In this document: in pieces, positions 1 to 9,042 of the stretch
How positions within the stretch are numbered: the first letter of the stretch is position 1
Layout of the letters: every line of letters starts with the position of its first letter
Source of the DNA: MED-G116 sp038147495
GTDB lineage: Bacteria; Pseudomonadota; Alphaproteobacteria; Puniceispirillales; Puniceispirillaceae
NCBI GenBank assembly: GCA_038147495.1
Contig: JAYQTT010000011.1
Span: forward strand, 1-64,000
Reading direction: 5' to 3'
DNA: 64,000 nucleotides
Notes under the pieces: model-generated
What the model was told of the DNA's origin: nothing
Seen by the model: the letters and a program-made list of their open reading frames with translations, nothing else
Databases searched by the model: none
Position numbers and translations under genes: made by a program

Positions 1-1
1 C

Positions 2-91
2 AATCCGGCACTAGATCCGTATGGCAAGATTCCCGAGCTCAAATTCTCGGCGGCGCGGATTGAAATTGTTGAGCCTGTTGCCGCCGAGTGA
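2..91 (+). CDS. C-terminal tail of a gene cut by the window start
   Basis: An open frame enters from the left edge and stops at TGA 89-91, giving 29 residues ending in ...VEPVAAE. The composition (DPYGKIPEL, then a short hydrophobic strand) looks like a genuine protein C-terminus, but I do not recognise the family from so little. It runs in the same direction as hemA, about 150 bases upstream, so it could be the preceding gene of the same transcript. Only the reading frame and the natural-looking composition support it. Confidence 0.4.
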   Translation, partial: NPALDPYGKIPELKFSAARIEIVEPVAAE

Positions 92-241
92 GGGCAATGA
101 CAAAAACATTATCACGGCGGACTTGCATTAGCTGCTTCGCCGTGTCACATGGTGGGCATCTCACAATGGCGTTACCACCCGTTTCAGTTGGGTGCGGACC
201 CATGTTATGATGACACATACGCGCCGCGGAGGCAGGCTGTC

Positions 242-1462
242 GTGAATTATCGCGAAACATTCCAAAACCAGTTGAACAAGCTCAAAAGCGAGAGCCGTTA
301 CCGGCATTTTGTCGAGCTTGAGCGAATTGTCGATCAACATCCGCACGCGTTATATCACGGCCCGGACGGAGAGCGCGAAGTCGTGATCTGGTGCTCCAAT
401 GATTATCTTGGCATGGGCCAGCATGAAAGCGTTATTGGCGCCATGCAGCAGGCCATCAACGCGCATGGCACCGGCGCCGGTGGCACCCGAAACATTTCCG
501 GCACCAGCCATGCCATGGTCGCGCTGGAAGCAGAGCTTGCCGAGTTACACAACAAACAGCGTGCGCTCGTCTTTACCAGCGGGTATGTGGCAAATGAATC
601 CAGCATCAGCGCGCTGGCCGCCCAATTGCCGGGCTGTATGATCTTCTCTGACGAGATGAACCACGCCTCAATCATCTCGGGAATTCGTTATGCGCGCGTT
701 GAAAAGGCGATCTTCCGCCACAACGACATGGCGCATCTTGAGTCGCTTTTGGCCGAACAGCCACTCGACCGACCAAAAATCATCATTTTCGAATCTGTCT
801 ATTCTATGGATGGCGACACCAGCCCTATCGCCGAAATCATAGCGCTGGCAAAGCGGTATAACGCGCTGACCTATCTTGATGAAGTGCATGCTGTCGGCAT
901 GTATGGCAATCAGGGTGGCGGCGTTGCGCAGGAACGCGGTCTCGAAGGCGAAATTGACATCATTCAGGGCACGCTCGGCAAGGCGTTTGGTGTTGTCGGC
1001 GGGTACATCGCGGCTGATGATGTGATTTGTGACGCGGTGCGCAGCAATGGCTCCGGATTTATCTTCACAACCGCCCTGCCCCCGGCATTGGCAATCGGTG
1101 CGCGGGCCTCGGTAGCGCATCTTCGCACCAGCAGCAGTGAACGCGAGGCCCAACGCAAGCAGGTTGCCCGCCTGAAACAGGCTGCAGTCGAGGCAAATCT
1201 GCCGATCATGCCGGGCGACACGCATATCGTGCCACTGATGATTGGCGATGCCGCCGCAACCCAGCGCATTTGCCAACTGCTGTTGGCGGATCATGCCCTC
1301 TATGTCCAGCCGATCAATTATCCCACAGTGCCCCGTGGGACAGAGCGGCTGCGCCTCACCCCGGGGCCATTCCATAGTGACAAGATGATCGATGATCTTG
1401 TCGAGGCTTTGGTTTCGGTGATCGCACGCGTCCGCGAAGAAGGCATCCTGAACGCGGGTTAG
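242..1462 (+). CDS. hemA: 5-aminolevulinate synthase (C4 pathway)
   Basis: Condenses glycine and succinyl-CoA to 5-aminolevulinate, the first haem step in alphaproteobacteria; cytosolic PLP enzyme. I choose the GTG at 242 rather than the upstream ATG at 149, because a GGAGG sits at 228-232, nine bases before it, and the resulting N-terminus (MNYRETFQNQL) matches the family start. This gives 406 residues, the usual length. The PLP lysine is in GTLGKAFG (about residue 247) and the cofactor-binding Asp is in LDEVHA (about 213). The CSNDYLGMG and glycine-rich GTGAGGTRN motifs are present. hemH follows 89 bases downstream on the same strand, so the two haem genes probably share a transcript. The identification is secure. 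Confidence 0.96.
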   Translation: MNYRETFQNQLNKLKSESRYRHFVELERIVDQHPHALYHGPDGEREVVIWCSNDYLGMGQHESVIGAMQQAINAHGTGAGGTRNISGTSHAMVALEAELAELHNKQRALVFTSGYVANESSISALAAQLPGCMIFSDEMNHASIISGIRYARVEKAIFRHNDMAHLESLLAEQPLDRPKIIIFESVYSMDGDTSPIAEIIALAKRYNALTYLDEVHAVGMYGNQGGGVAQERGLEGEIDIIQGTLGKAFGVVGGYIAADDVICDAVRSNGSGFIFTTALPPALAIGARASVAHLRTSSSEREAQRKQVARLKQAAVEANLPIMPGDTHIVPLMIGDAAATQRICQLLLADHALYVQPINYPTVPRGTERLRLTPGPFHSDKMIDDLVEALVSVIARVREEGILNAG

Positions 1463-1551
1463 GCGCTTTTTTTCCATCCTTGTTGCTGGATTTCAGAGGG
1501 CACCCTTCCTAAATAAGTGTGGCTGTGTAACCGCAAGAGAGCTGACACCCC

Positions 1552-2595
1552 ATGCCTTTGACCCCGAAGCCCGCAGACCATCCAGTTCATCCCGGCCGTG
1601 GCAAAACAGGGCTGTTGCTGGTCAATCTTGGCACGCCCGATGGCACCGACAAAAAATCGATGCGGCGGTATCTGAAGCAGTTCCTCTCTGACCGGCGTGT
1701 CATCGAGGTACCGCGGCTTTTATGGTGGATCATTCTGAATGGCATCATCTTGAATGTGCGGCCAAAGAAATCCGGGGCAGCCTATGACCGGATCTGGCTC
1801 AAGGATGATCCCGACGGCTCACCTCTGCGGAAAATCACCCGACTGCAAGCCGAACATGTGGCCAAGGTCTTTGCCCGCGATGATTTGATTACCGACTACG
1901 CCATGCGCTATGGCAACCCGTCCATTCCGGATCAGATGCAATCATTGAAGGCGCGTGGGTGCAGCCAGATTGTGGTGATGCCCCTCTATCCGCAATATGC
2001 CGCCTCGACAACGGCAACTGTGAATGACGAAGTGTTCAAATGGGCACTTGACCTGCGCTGGCAACCGGCCATCCGGACCGTGCCGCCATGGCATGACAGT
2101 CCGGTCTATATCAAGGCGCTGGCGGCAGATGTGCGCGCTGCGGTCAAGAAAAACGGCAAGCCGGACGCGCTCGTGGTGTCGTTTCATGGTGTGCCGAAAA
2201 GCTATCACATGGCGGGCGATCCCTATCATTGCCAATGTCTGAAAACAGCGCGCCTGCTGCGCGAGGAACTTGGCTGGGATGAGGCAAGCTTTCACGCCAC
2301 GTTCCAGTCCCGCTTTGGCTCTGAGCCATGGCTCCAGCCCTATACCGACAAAAGCGTGGTCGCGCTTGCCGAACAGGGTGTGAAACATGTGATGGTGATG
2401 GCCCCCGGTTTTGTCGCCGATTGTCTGGAAACGCTGGACGAGCTTGATATCGAGCTTCATGAGGAATTCATCGAACATGGCGGCGAGACGTTCACCTATA
2501 TCCCCTGTCTGAACGACAGTGCCGCCGGAATGAATGTTATTGAACAGATTGCCATCGAAAATCTTGCCGGATGGGTTGACCTGACAAAGCGGTAA
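1552..2595 (+). CDS. hemH: Ferrochelatase
   Basis: Inserts Fe2+ into protoporphyrin IX, the last step of haem synthesis, normally at the inner face of the membrane. The protein has 347 residues, normal for bacterial HemH. Family hallmarks are LLLVNLGTPDG near residue 21, the metal-binding histidine in SFHGVPKSY (about 212), and GFVADCLETLDEL near 285. Cysteines in the CQC stretch near 229 and in the C-terminal region recall the alphaproteobacterial enzymes that carry a [2Fe-2S] cluster, although I did not assign the ligands. A purine-rich AAGAGAG precedes the ATG. It lies directly after hemA, placing the first and last haem steps together. Confidence 0.96.
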   Translation: MPLTPKPADHPVHPGRGKTGLLLVNLGTPDGTDKKSMRRYLKQFLSDRRVIEVPRLLWWIILNGIILNVRPKKSGAAYDRIWLKDDPDGSPLRKITRLQAEHVAKVFARDDLITDYAMRYGNPSIPDQMQSLKARGCSQIVVMPLYPQYAASTTATVNDEVFKWALDLRWQPAIRTVPPWHDSPVYIKALAADVRAAVKKNGKPDALVVSFHGVPKSYHMAGDPYHCQCLKTARLLREELGWDEASFHATFQSRFGSEPWLQPYTDKSVVALAEQGVKHVMVMAPGFVADCLETLDELDIELHEEFIEHGGETFTYIPCLNDSAAGMNVIEQIAIENLAGWVDLTKR

Positions 2596-2640
2596 TGGCC
2601 ATCTATTAAAGCTTTTCAACAAGGGCAAAGGCCAGCTTAG

Positions 2641-3801
2641 ATGTCGTCAGAACAATCCGTCCCCCACGCCAATTTTTCCTATCCAACAGCGATCCGGTTT
2701 GGTGCCGGCCGCATCGCCGAACTTGCCGAGGCCTGCCATGCGGTTGGCATTGCCCGGCCATTGCTGGTCACTGACAGAGGGCTTGCCAGCCTGCCAATAA
2801 CCGAAACGGCTTTGGACGTGCTCGAGGCGGCGGGTCTTGGCCGCGCCATTTTTGCCGATGTCGACCCAAACCCGAATGAGATCAATCTTGAAGCAGGCGT
2901 TGCCGCCTATCGTGCCGGTGGGCATGACGGGGTGATCGCCTTTGGCGGCGGGTCGGGCCTTGATCTTGGCAAAATGGTTGCGTTCATGGCCGGGCAAAGC
3001 CGTCCTGTGTGGGATTTTGAGGATATTGGCGATTGGTGGACACGGGCCGATGCCAACGCCATCGCGCCGATCATCGCCGTGCCAACGACCGCCGGAACAG
3101 GGTCGGAGGTGGGACGAGCCTCAGTCATCACCAACGCACAAACCCATGTGAAGAAAATCATCTTCCACCCGAAAGTCCTGCCAAGCGTGGTCATCTGTGA
3201 TCCGGAACTGACGGTCGGCATGCCTGATTTCATTACCGCAGGCACCGGACTTGACGCGTTTGCGCATTGTGTTGAGGCCTATTCCAGCCCGCATTACCAC
3301 CCGATGAGCCAGGGCATCGCGCTGGAGGGGATGCGCCTTGTCATTGACAATTTGCCGCGTGCCTATGCCAATGGCGGCGACCTCGTTGCGAGGGCCAATA
3401 TGATGAGCGCCGCGATGATGGGCGCGACAGCCTTTCAAAAGGGGCTTGGCGCTATCCACGCGATGAGCCATCCCATAGGCGCTGTCTACAACACGCATCA
3501 TGGCACAACAAACGCGGTGTGTATGCCGGCGGTGCTTGCCCTGAACGCGCCGATGATCCATGACCGTTTCGATATGGCGGCGTCTTATCTGGGAATAACA
3601 GGCGGTTTTGATGGCTTTTGCCATTTTGTTCAGGATTTCAATGACAGCTTTGCGATCCCTCGCCGCCTTTCGCAAATGGGTGTTGGCAATGACCGGATCG
3701 ATGAACTTGTCACGATGGCACTGGATGACCCATCATGCGGCGGCAACCCTGTCACGCTTGACCGGAGCAATCTGCAGGCATTGTTTGAGGCAGTGATCTA
3801 G
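2641..3801 (+). CDS. Iron-containing alcohol dehydrogenase
   Basis: A 386-residue member of the group III (Fe-ADH) dehydrogenases, which oxidise alcohols or reduce aldehydes with NAD(P). The N-terminal dinucleotide-binding domain carries the GGGSGLDLGK signature (about 102-111) and the TTAGTGSEV loop. The C-terminal helical domain has the metal ligands: an Asp in TGLDAFAHCVEAY and histidines in HAMSHPIGA and NTHHG. The substrate cannot be read from sequence. It starts 45 bases after hemH on the same strand and may be cotranscribed, but no functional link to haem is evident. An unrelated tRNA-Gly follows. Confidence 0.9.
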   Translation: MSSEQSVPHANFSYPTAIRFGAGRIAELAEACHAVGIARPLLVTDRGLASLPITETALDVLEAAGLGRAIFADVDPNPNEINLEAGVAAYRAGGHDGVIAFGGGSGLDLGKMVAFMAGQSRPVWDFEDIGDWWTRADANAIAPIIAVPTTAGTGSEVGRASVITNAQTHVKKIIFHPKVLPSVVICDPELTVGMPDFITAGTGLDAFAHCVEAYSSPHYHPMSQGIALEGMRLVIDNLPRAYANGGDLVARANMMSAAMMGATAFQKGLGAIHAMSHPIGAVYNTHHGTTNAVCMPAVLALNAPMIHDRFDMAASYLGITGGFDGFCHFVQDFNDSFAIPRRLSQMGVGNDRIDELVTMALDDPSCGGNPVTLDRSNLQALFEAVI

Positions 3802-3858
3802 GAATTTTTTGCGGGCCTCAACACGGTTTCTTCCCTGTTTTGTATCCGTCCCTCTTGA

Positions 3859-3864
3859 TATAAT
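3859..3864 (+). promoter_or_regulatory. Possible -10 box for tRNA-Gly
   Basis: A perfect TATAAT lies 32 bases before the tRNA-Gly, in the short gap after the dehydrogenase. I see no convincing -35 box at standard spacing, so this is a motif match plus favourable position only. Confidence 0.35.
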
Positions 3865-3895
3865 CACGGATTGCAGTATAACCAGCGGCAATAGC

Positions 3896-3970
3896 GCGGC
3901 GTTCGTATACTGGCTATTACCCCAGCCTTCCAAGCTGGAGAAGCGGGTTCGATTCCCGCACGCCGCTCCA
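3896..3970 (+). tRNA. tRNA-Gly(TCC)
   Basis: A full cloverleaf can be folded by eye. The acceptor GCGGCGT pairs perfectly with ACGCCGC. The anticodon arm is CCAGC-CTTCCAA-GCTGG with anticodon TCC. The T arm is CGGGT-TCGATTC-CCG-like, and CCA is encoded at the 3' end. Total 75 nt. It is an isolated tRNA between the alcohol dehydrogenase and the convergent GT41 gene, with no integrase or direct repeat nearby to suggest use as an attachment site. Confidence 0.95.
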
Positions 3971-4040
3971 CTTCCCGCACCCAATATTCTGCCGTGATCC
4001 GCACTTGTGAGGGATCGATCGTTTTCAGCGTGGGCTCTGA

Positions 4041-6347
4041 CTACGGACTGACACGCAGAGATGAGGGGGACTCCCCTCGCTCGTTTCGCGCAATCATCTC
4101 AATATAGGCCTTCTCGATATTCCGGGCGAAAACCTCACCGCTGAACAGTGGAGAGCTTGATCTGTTTGCCGCCAATTTTTGCCTGATCAAGTTCAACCTC
4201 TCCGGCTCGTTGGCAAGCGCAATGGCGAGCGCTTCGTATTCTGCATCTGTTTCTGTCACCAACTCTGGCAGATCAACCGCTCGCAAAATACTTGCCGCGA
4301 CTCTGGCCGGAAAAGACCTGCCTATTCTGGTTAAAACAGGCAGACCCGCCCACAGCGCATCACTTGCTGTGGTGTGCGCGTTATATGGCCGCGTATCGAG
4401 GAAGAGATCAGCCGCCCGATAGCGCGCCAGATGGACATCAAGCGGCTCACGCTTGGCGAAAATCACCCGGGATGAATCCACACCGCGCCGCTCTGCCTCT
4501 TTACACAGGTTCTTTTCAAACTCTGGATTGCTGGCAAGCAGCCAAAGAACGCTGTTTTTGACCTGCAACATAATGCGACACCAGCCGTCAAACACTTCGG
4601 GTAGAATCTTGTAACCCGAATTGAAGCAGCAAAAGACAAATGCATCTTCGGGCAATCCAAGCGCTGCACGTGTGGGGGTTTTGCTGGCGATTTGACGCTT
4701 ACTGTCATTCACCTGATAGCAATGTGGCATGGCCACGATTTGCTCAGAGTAATGACCGTGACTTTCGTGCGGTGTGATGATGTCATCACCGATAATATAA
4801 TCGATGTATTCAGCACCACTTGTGCCCGGATAACCAAGGAAATTGACCTGAACCGGAGCGCAACCAAGGGCAAACATGCCAAGACGTGAGTAGGCTGTGT
4901 GGGCGATAAGATCGATAGCGATGTCGATACCCAACTCCCGCGAAAGCGCGGCTACTTCGCGGTCCCCCATGTCGCGCACATCGATAAATCTATCAAAGGC
5001 TTTCTGCAGCCGAAGATGCATGTCATCGCCGGTGGCCGGACCAAATGAGAAGGCAATTACCTCAAACCTTGTACGATCATGCACCTCAAACAATTCGGCA
5101 AGAAGTTGTCCCATGGGGTGCTGGCGGTAATCAGCCGAAAAATAACCAAGCCGGATTTTCCCATCCTTTCGCCTGGCTTTGAATGGCCCAAGATCGTCTT
5201 GTCTTGGATAAAAATTTGACACAGTGGCTCTGGCTGTCGCCAGATGAATATTGGCATCATCGAGAAGGCTCAATGTCGAAAAGGGTGTCGCAGCCAGCCC
5301 GGAGTCGTCAATTGCCTTGGTCAAGGCCATCAGGTCTTCGGTGAAATTGGACCAATCGCCGAGATGGAGTTTTGACAGGATTCGCTTGCCGGCAATGAAG
5401 TGGACGGATGGATCCAGCTTCATCGCCGCGTCAAAATCCTTCACGGCGTCTTTATAACGGTGCAGGTCAAAATGAATACCGCCACGCATGGCCAACGCAT
5501 CCGCATTTTTGGGCTGCGTGGTCAGGATAGTTTCAACAAGTGAAAGGGCTCTTTCCCGATCACCGACCGCAATCAAAAGACGTGCATAACCCGAGTTTGT
5601 GACAATTTCCTTTGGGTCGATTGCCCGCGCCGCTTCAAAACTTGCTTTTGCATGTTCTCGCCTGTTCAACTTTACCAGCACCACGCCGCGAAGCCCGTGA
5701 AATTTGGCAGAATTCGGGCTTAATGCTATTGCCTGTTCGATGCTTTGCAGAGCGGCATCATATCTGAGCATCTTTTGCAGGATGATGCTTCGGTCGCTGT
5801 GTAAATCGGCGTTTTTGGGCGCAATTCCTATCGCATGGTCCAGATCGACAAGTGCCTCTTCGAACCGTCCAAGCTTTGAGAGCAATCCGGCCCGATTGTG
5901 ACGTCCGCCCAGAAAATTCGGTTTGTGGGCAATGGCCGCGTCATAATGATTTAATGCAGCTTCAATTTCATCTGCCGCTTGATAAAGATTGCCCAGATTA
6001 TTGTGGGCTTCCACATAGTCAGGCTTCAATATCACCGCATGTTGGAACGCAGCAAGCGCACTTTGCGCATCCCCCAACTGTTTGTGTGCCGATGCCAAAT
6101 TATAATGAAACTGGGGGTTTTGAGGCACCTCTTCGACCGCCCGCACCAACAGACGTAACGCCTGTTTTGGCCGGTTTGTCTGGAGCGCCAGAACGCCGCT
6201 GAGGTTTAAAACATCCGGATGGTTTGGATGGTCTTTGAGAATTGCCCGATATTGTTTTTCAGCCTGTTCAAGTTGCCCGCCTTGATGAAAGGCCAATGCC
6301 GCGGCAAGTAATTTTTGGACTGAAGGGGACATCTCACCGGAAATCAC
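4041..6347 (-). CDS. TPR protein with SPINDLY/O-GlcNAc-transferase-type GT41 domain
   Basis: About 768 residues. The N-terminal ~330 residues are tandem 34-residue TPR units (repeated patterns such as NxAxxLxxLGR and ALxxxxxAIxxxP). The C-terminal ~400 residues form a GT41 glycosyltransferase: GYFSADYRQHPMG, LGYPGTSG, CFNSGYKILPEV, and the nucleotide-sugar motif DTRPYNAHTTASDALWAGLPV. Such enzymes transfer a sugar from a nucleotide donor to protein Ser/Thr or Asn. In bacteria the targets include adhesins and flagellins; the substrate here is unknown. The start is uncertain: GTG at 6347 is the longest option, and ATG at 6332 (residue 6) is the alternative. It is divergent from a UDP-glucuronate decarboxylase. 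Confidence 0.9.
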   Translation of the reverse strand: MISGEMSPSVQKLLAAALAFHQGGQLEQAEKQYRAILKDHPNHPDVLNLSGVLALQTNRPKQALRLLVRAVEEVPQNPQFHYNLASAHKQLGDAQSALAAFQHAVILKPDYVEAHNNLGNLYQAADEIEAALNHYDAAIAHKPNFLGGRHNRAGLLSKLGRFEEALVDLDHAIGIAPKNADLHSDRSIILQKMLRYDAALQSIEQAIALSPNSAKFHGLRGVVLVKLNRREHAKASFEAARAIDPKEIVTNSGYARLLIAVGDRERALSLVETILTTQPKNADALAMRGGIHFDLHRYKDAVKDFDAAMKLDPSVHFIAGKRILSKLHLGDWSNFTEDLMALTKAIDDSGLAATPFSTLSLLDDANIHLATARATVSNFYPRQDDLGPFKARRKDGKIRLGYFSADYRQHPMGQLLAELFEVHDRTRFEVIAFSFGPATGDDMHLRLQKAFDRFIDVRDMGDREVAALSRELGIDIAIDLIAHTAYSRLGMFALGCAPVQVNFLGYPGTSGAEYIDYIIGDDIITPHESHGHYSEQIVAMPHCYQVNDSKRQIASKTPTRAALGLPEDAFVFCCFNSGYKILPEVFDGWCRIMLQVKNSVLWLLASNPEFEKNLCKEAERRGVDSSRVIFAKREPLDVHLARYRAADLFLDTRPYNAHTTASDALWAGLPVLTRIGRSFPARVAASILRAVDLPELVTETDAEYEALAIALANEPERLNLIRQKLAANRSSSPLFSGEVFARNIEKAYIEMIARNERGESPSSLRVSP

Positions 6348-6478
6348 GCTAAAATCATGGCCTGACCGTCACGGTGTCCTTGAGACGTCATCAAGTCATT
6401 TGTCATGCAAAAAATCTCTGGGACTATTAGCACAAATTGTTCTATTCAGGCATAGTTTGTTTTGTGGAGGTTGGATTT

Positions 6479-7414
6479 TTGGTTGTTCTTGTTACTGGTG
6501 GCGCAGGCTTCATTGGGTCACATCTTTGTGAGGCGTTGCTTGAGCAAAATCACGAAGTGATCTGTCTCGATAATTTTTTTACCGGCACACGTGCCAACCT
6601 TCATAAACTTATGGATTTCAAAAATTTTGAAATCATGCGGCATGACGTGATCACGCCTATCAGCATTGAAGCTGACTTTATTTTCAATCTTGCATGCCCT
6701 GCATCACCTATTCATTACAGCACCGATCCGGTTCAAACGGTTCGGACCAATGTGATTGGCGCGCTGAATGTGCTCGAACTTGCACGTCGATTGCGGATAC
6801 CGGTGTTTCAAGCCTCAACGAGCGAGGTTTATGGCGATCCGGAAATTTCACCGCAAAAGGAGACCTATGTTGGTTCGGTGAACCCCATTGGTCCACGCGC
6901 TTGCTACGATGAGGGAAAACGCTGCGCCGAAACATTATTTTTTGACTATCGGCGGCAACATGGTCTCGATGTGCGTGTCGGGCGCATTTTCAACACATAT
7001 GGGCCGCGTATGCATCCGCAGGATGGACGCGTCGTTTCAAATTTCATTGTTCAGGCGCTTAATGGCGAGGACATCACCATCTATGGAGATGGCAGCCAAA
7101 CACGCGCCTTTTGCTATGTTGATGACATGGTACAGGCGCTGATGAAAATGATGAATTTAACTGAACCATTGCAGACGCCAGTCAATCTCGGCAATCCGTC
7201 TGAAATAACGATTGGCAGCTTGGCCAAGACAATTGTTGATATGGTTGGCGGCAATTGTGCCGTACGGCATCTGCCCTTGCCGGTTGATGATCCAAAGCAG
7301 CGCCTACCCGATGCCAGCCTTGCCAAACAAATTCTTGACTGGGAAGCCTCGACCGACCTTGCAACCGGCCTTGACGCCACAATTGCCTATTTCCGGGATT
7401 TACTTGGAAAGTAG
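6479..7414 (+). CDS. UDP-glucuronate decarboxylase (UDP-xylose synthase), extended SDR
   Basis: Converts UDP-glucuronate to UDP-xylose with bound NAD+. The Rossmann motif VTGGAGFIGSH opens the protein; DNFFTG and a catalytic YDEGK (Tyr/Lys) follow, with the family segment PIGPRACYDEGKR and RIFNTYGPRMHPQDGRVVSNF. I choose the TTG at 6479 because GGAGG (6466-6470) lies eight bases before it, and translation then begins immediately before the Rossmann strand (311 residues). The ATG at 6437 would add 14 residues foreign to the family and overlap the ribosome site. The gene is divergent from the GT41 transferase, so its product may feed protein or surface glycosylation; this is inference from proximity. 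Confidence 0.9.
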   Translation: MVVLVTGGAGFIGSHLCEALLEQNHEVICLDNFFTGTRANLHKLMDFKNFEIMRHDVITPISIEADFIFNLACPASPIHYSTDPVQTVRTNVIGALNVLELARRLRIPVFQASTSEVYGDPEISPQKETYVGSVNPIGPRACYDEGKRCAETLFFDYRRQHGLDVRVGRIFNTYGPRMHPQDGRVVSNFIVQALNGEDITIYGDGSQTRAFCYVDDMVQALMKMMNLTEPLQTPVNLGNPSEITIGSLAKTIVDMVGGNCAVRHLPLPVDDPKQRLPDASLAKQILDWEASTDLATGLDATIAYFRDLLGK

Positions 7415-7449
7415 CATGCGTATCAGGCAGGTGAATTTGGTCGCAAAGC

Positions 7450-7476
7450 ACCTGTTTCTCGAACAAAACAGGTTTA
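7450..7476 (+). terminator. Weak hairpin after the UDP-xylose synthase gene
   Basis: Arms ACCTGTTT (7450-7457) and AAACAGGT (7466-7473) pair perfectly around an eight-base loop, followed by a broken TTTAAAT tract. The stem is AT-rich and the U tract is poor, so termination would be inefficient. It could simply separate this gene from the PiT transporter. Confidence 0.35.
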
Positions 7477-7539
7477 AATACTTGTGTTTTTCGCCGAATT
7501 TCATTAGCCACAGGGAACGCTGAAACTTGGCAGGTTGTG

Positions 7540-9042
7540 ATGACTGACAACGAGAAAAACCCCTCTAACAGATATGTCAATGACTTACGCCGTTTTACCT
7601 TTGCCTATGGCAAGGTGAAACAAACCAGAGGACAGCTGTTACCTGTCACGCTCGCCGCCATATTTCTTGTAATGGCAGGCGTTTTCGGAAATATGAGCCT
7701 GCATGTTGCGACGGAAGATGTCGCCATGTTGATCGCGGCTTCGGTGATTGGCGGCTACATGGCGCTTAACATCGGTGCAAATGACGTTGCCAACAATATG
7801 GGACCTGCAGTCGGCGGCAAGGTTTTGACCGTAACTGCGGCCGTGCTGATCGCCGCCTTTTTTGAGAGCGCCGGGGCATTGCTGGCCGGCGGTGACGTTG
7901 TCAAGACAGTCGCAAAAGGTATCATTTCACCGGACAATGGCGTCACGGTCTCAGATTTCCGTAATTTGATGCTGAGCGCCCTGTTTTCCGCCGCGCTGTG
8001 GATCAATCTCGCCACCTATTTGAATGCACCTGTGTCAACCACCCATTCGATTGTTGGTGGCGTTATGGGCGGTGGCATCGCCGCTGCCGGTTTTGGCTTG
8101 GTAAACTGGGCCACCATGTCAAAAATTGCGGCTAGCTGGGTTATATCACCGGTTTTTGGCGGCATTGTTGCGGCATCGATTCTGCTGCTCATCAAAGTGA
8201 AAATACTCAATCAGGCTGACAGAAACCAGGCAGCGCGCAAATGGGTGCCGATTCTGATAGGCCTGATGGGTGGCGCATTTACTGCCTATATGGCGATGAA
8301 GGGCCTGAAAAAGATCTGGAAGCCGGGAACGACAACGATTGTTGCACTCTCTTTTCTGGCCTTCTTTGCCGCCTGGATGGGGTCAATACCCTATGTCCGC
8401 AAAGGTGCAGAAAAGATCGGTAACCGCAAAAAGGAAATCTACGGTCTATTCAATTTGCCGCTGATTATGGGCGTGGCCTTGTTGTGTTTTGCCCATGGCG
8501 CGAATGACGTTGCGAATGCGGTCGGACCGCTGGCAGCTATTGTTTCAACCTTTGGTGCTGAAGGGATCAGCGCAAAAGTTGGTATTCCTCTCTGGGTGAT
8601 GGCCATTGGTGCCATCGGATTGGCTGTTGGCCTTTTGCTGTTCGGTCCGAAATTGATCAATACTGTTGGCGATAAAATTACCCGGCTGAATGCACCACGG
8701 GCCTATTGCGTGGCGCTGGCATCGGCAATCACGGTATTGATCGCCACCACGCTTGGTTTGCCTGTCAGCTCAACGCATATCGCGATTGGCGCGATTTTCG
8801 GTGTGGGTTTTCTCAGGGAATTTCTTGAGAGCCCGAACAAGAAGCGGCTGAAGCCCGGCCACAAAATCAACCACACGGCCGAGGACGCTTTTGAGAATAT
8901 TCAGATCCGTATCAAACGTAAGCTGGTGCGCAGAAACTTTGTTCTGTCCATCGCCGCCGCATGGGTGATCACGGTTCCCGCTTCGGCTACGCTTGCAGCC
9001 GTTCTTTTTTATGTTTTGCGGCTTCTAGAATCCACGTTTTAA
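7540..9042 (+). CDS. PiT-family inorganic phosphate transporter
   Basis: A 500-residue polytopic inner-membrane protein importing phosphate (often as metal phosphate) with H+ or Na+. It shows the duplicated PiT signature: GANDVANNMGPAVGG in the N-terminal half and GANDVANAVGPLAAI in the C-terminal half. Matching PVSTTHSIVGGVMGG and PVSSTHIAIGAIFGVG repeats are also present. A long hydrophilic stretch lies between the halves and a basic cytoplasmic segment precedes the last helix. The ATG at 7540 is preferred over the in-frame GTG at 7537. Its 3' end overlaps the convergent Nudix gene by 56 bases. Confidence 0.93.
   Translation: MTDNEKNPSNRYVNDLRRFTFAYGKVKQTRGQLLPVTLAAIFLVMAGVFGNMSLHVATEDVAMLIAASVIGGYMALNIGANDVANNMGPAVGGKVLTVTAAVLIAAFFESAGALLAGGDVVKTVAKGIISPDNGVTVSDFRNLMLSALFSAALWINLATYLNAPVSTTHSIVGGVMGGGIAAAGFGLVNWATMSKIAASWVISPVFGGIVAASILLLIKVKILNQADRNQAARKWVPILIGLMGGAFTAYMAMKGLKKIWKPGTTTIVALSFLAFFAAWMGSIPYVRKGAEKIGNRKKEIYGLFNLPLIMGVALLCFAHGANDVANAVGPLAAIVSTFGAEGISAKVGIPLWVMAIGAIGLAVGLLLFGPKLINTVGDKITRLNAPRAYCVALASAITVLIATTLGLPVSSTHIAIGAIFGVGFLREFLESPNKKRLKPGHKINHTAEDAFENIQIRIKRKLVRRNFVLSIAAAWVITVPASATLAAVLFYVLRLLESTF

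Noticed and set aside
668..1477. Long minus-strand open frame across hemA (269 codons)
   Set aside because: Antisense shadow of a well-identified gene; irregular composition and no ribosome site.
1942..2628. Long minus-strand open frame across hemH
   Set aside because: Shadow of the ferrochelatase gene, with cysteine- and histidine-rich random-looking composition.
3896..3970. tRNA-Gly as a possible integration site
   Set aside because: No integrase, no repeated tRNA end and no composition change nearby.
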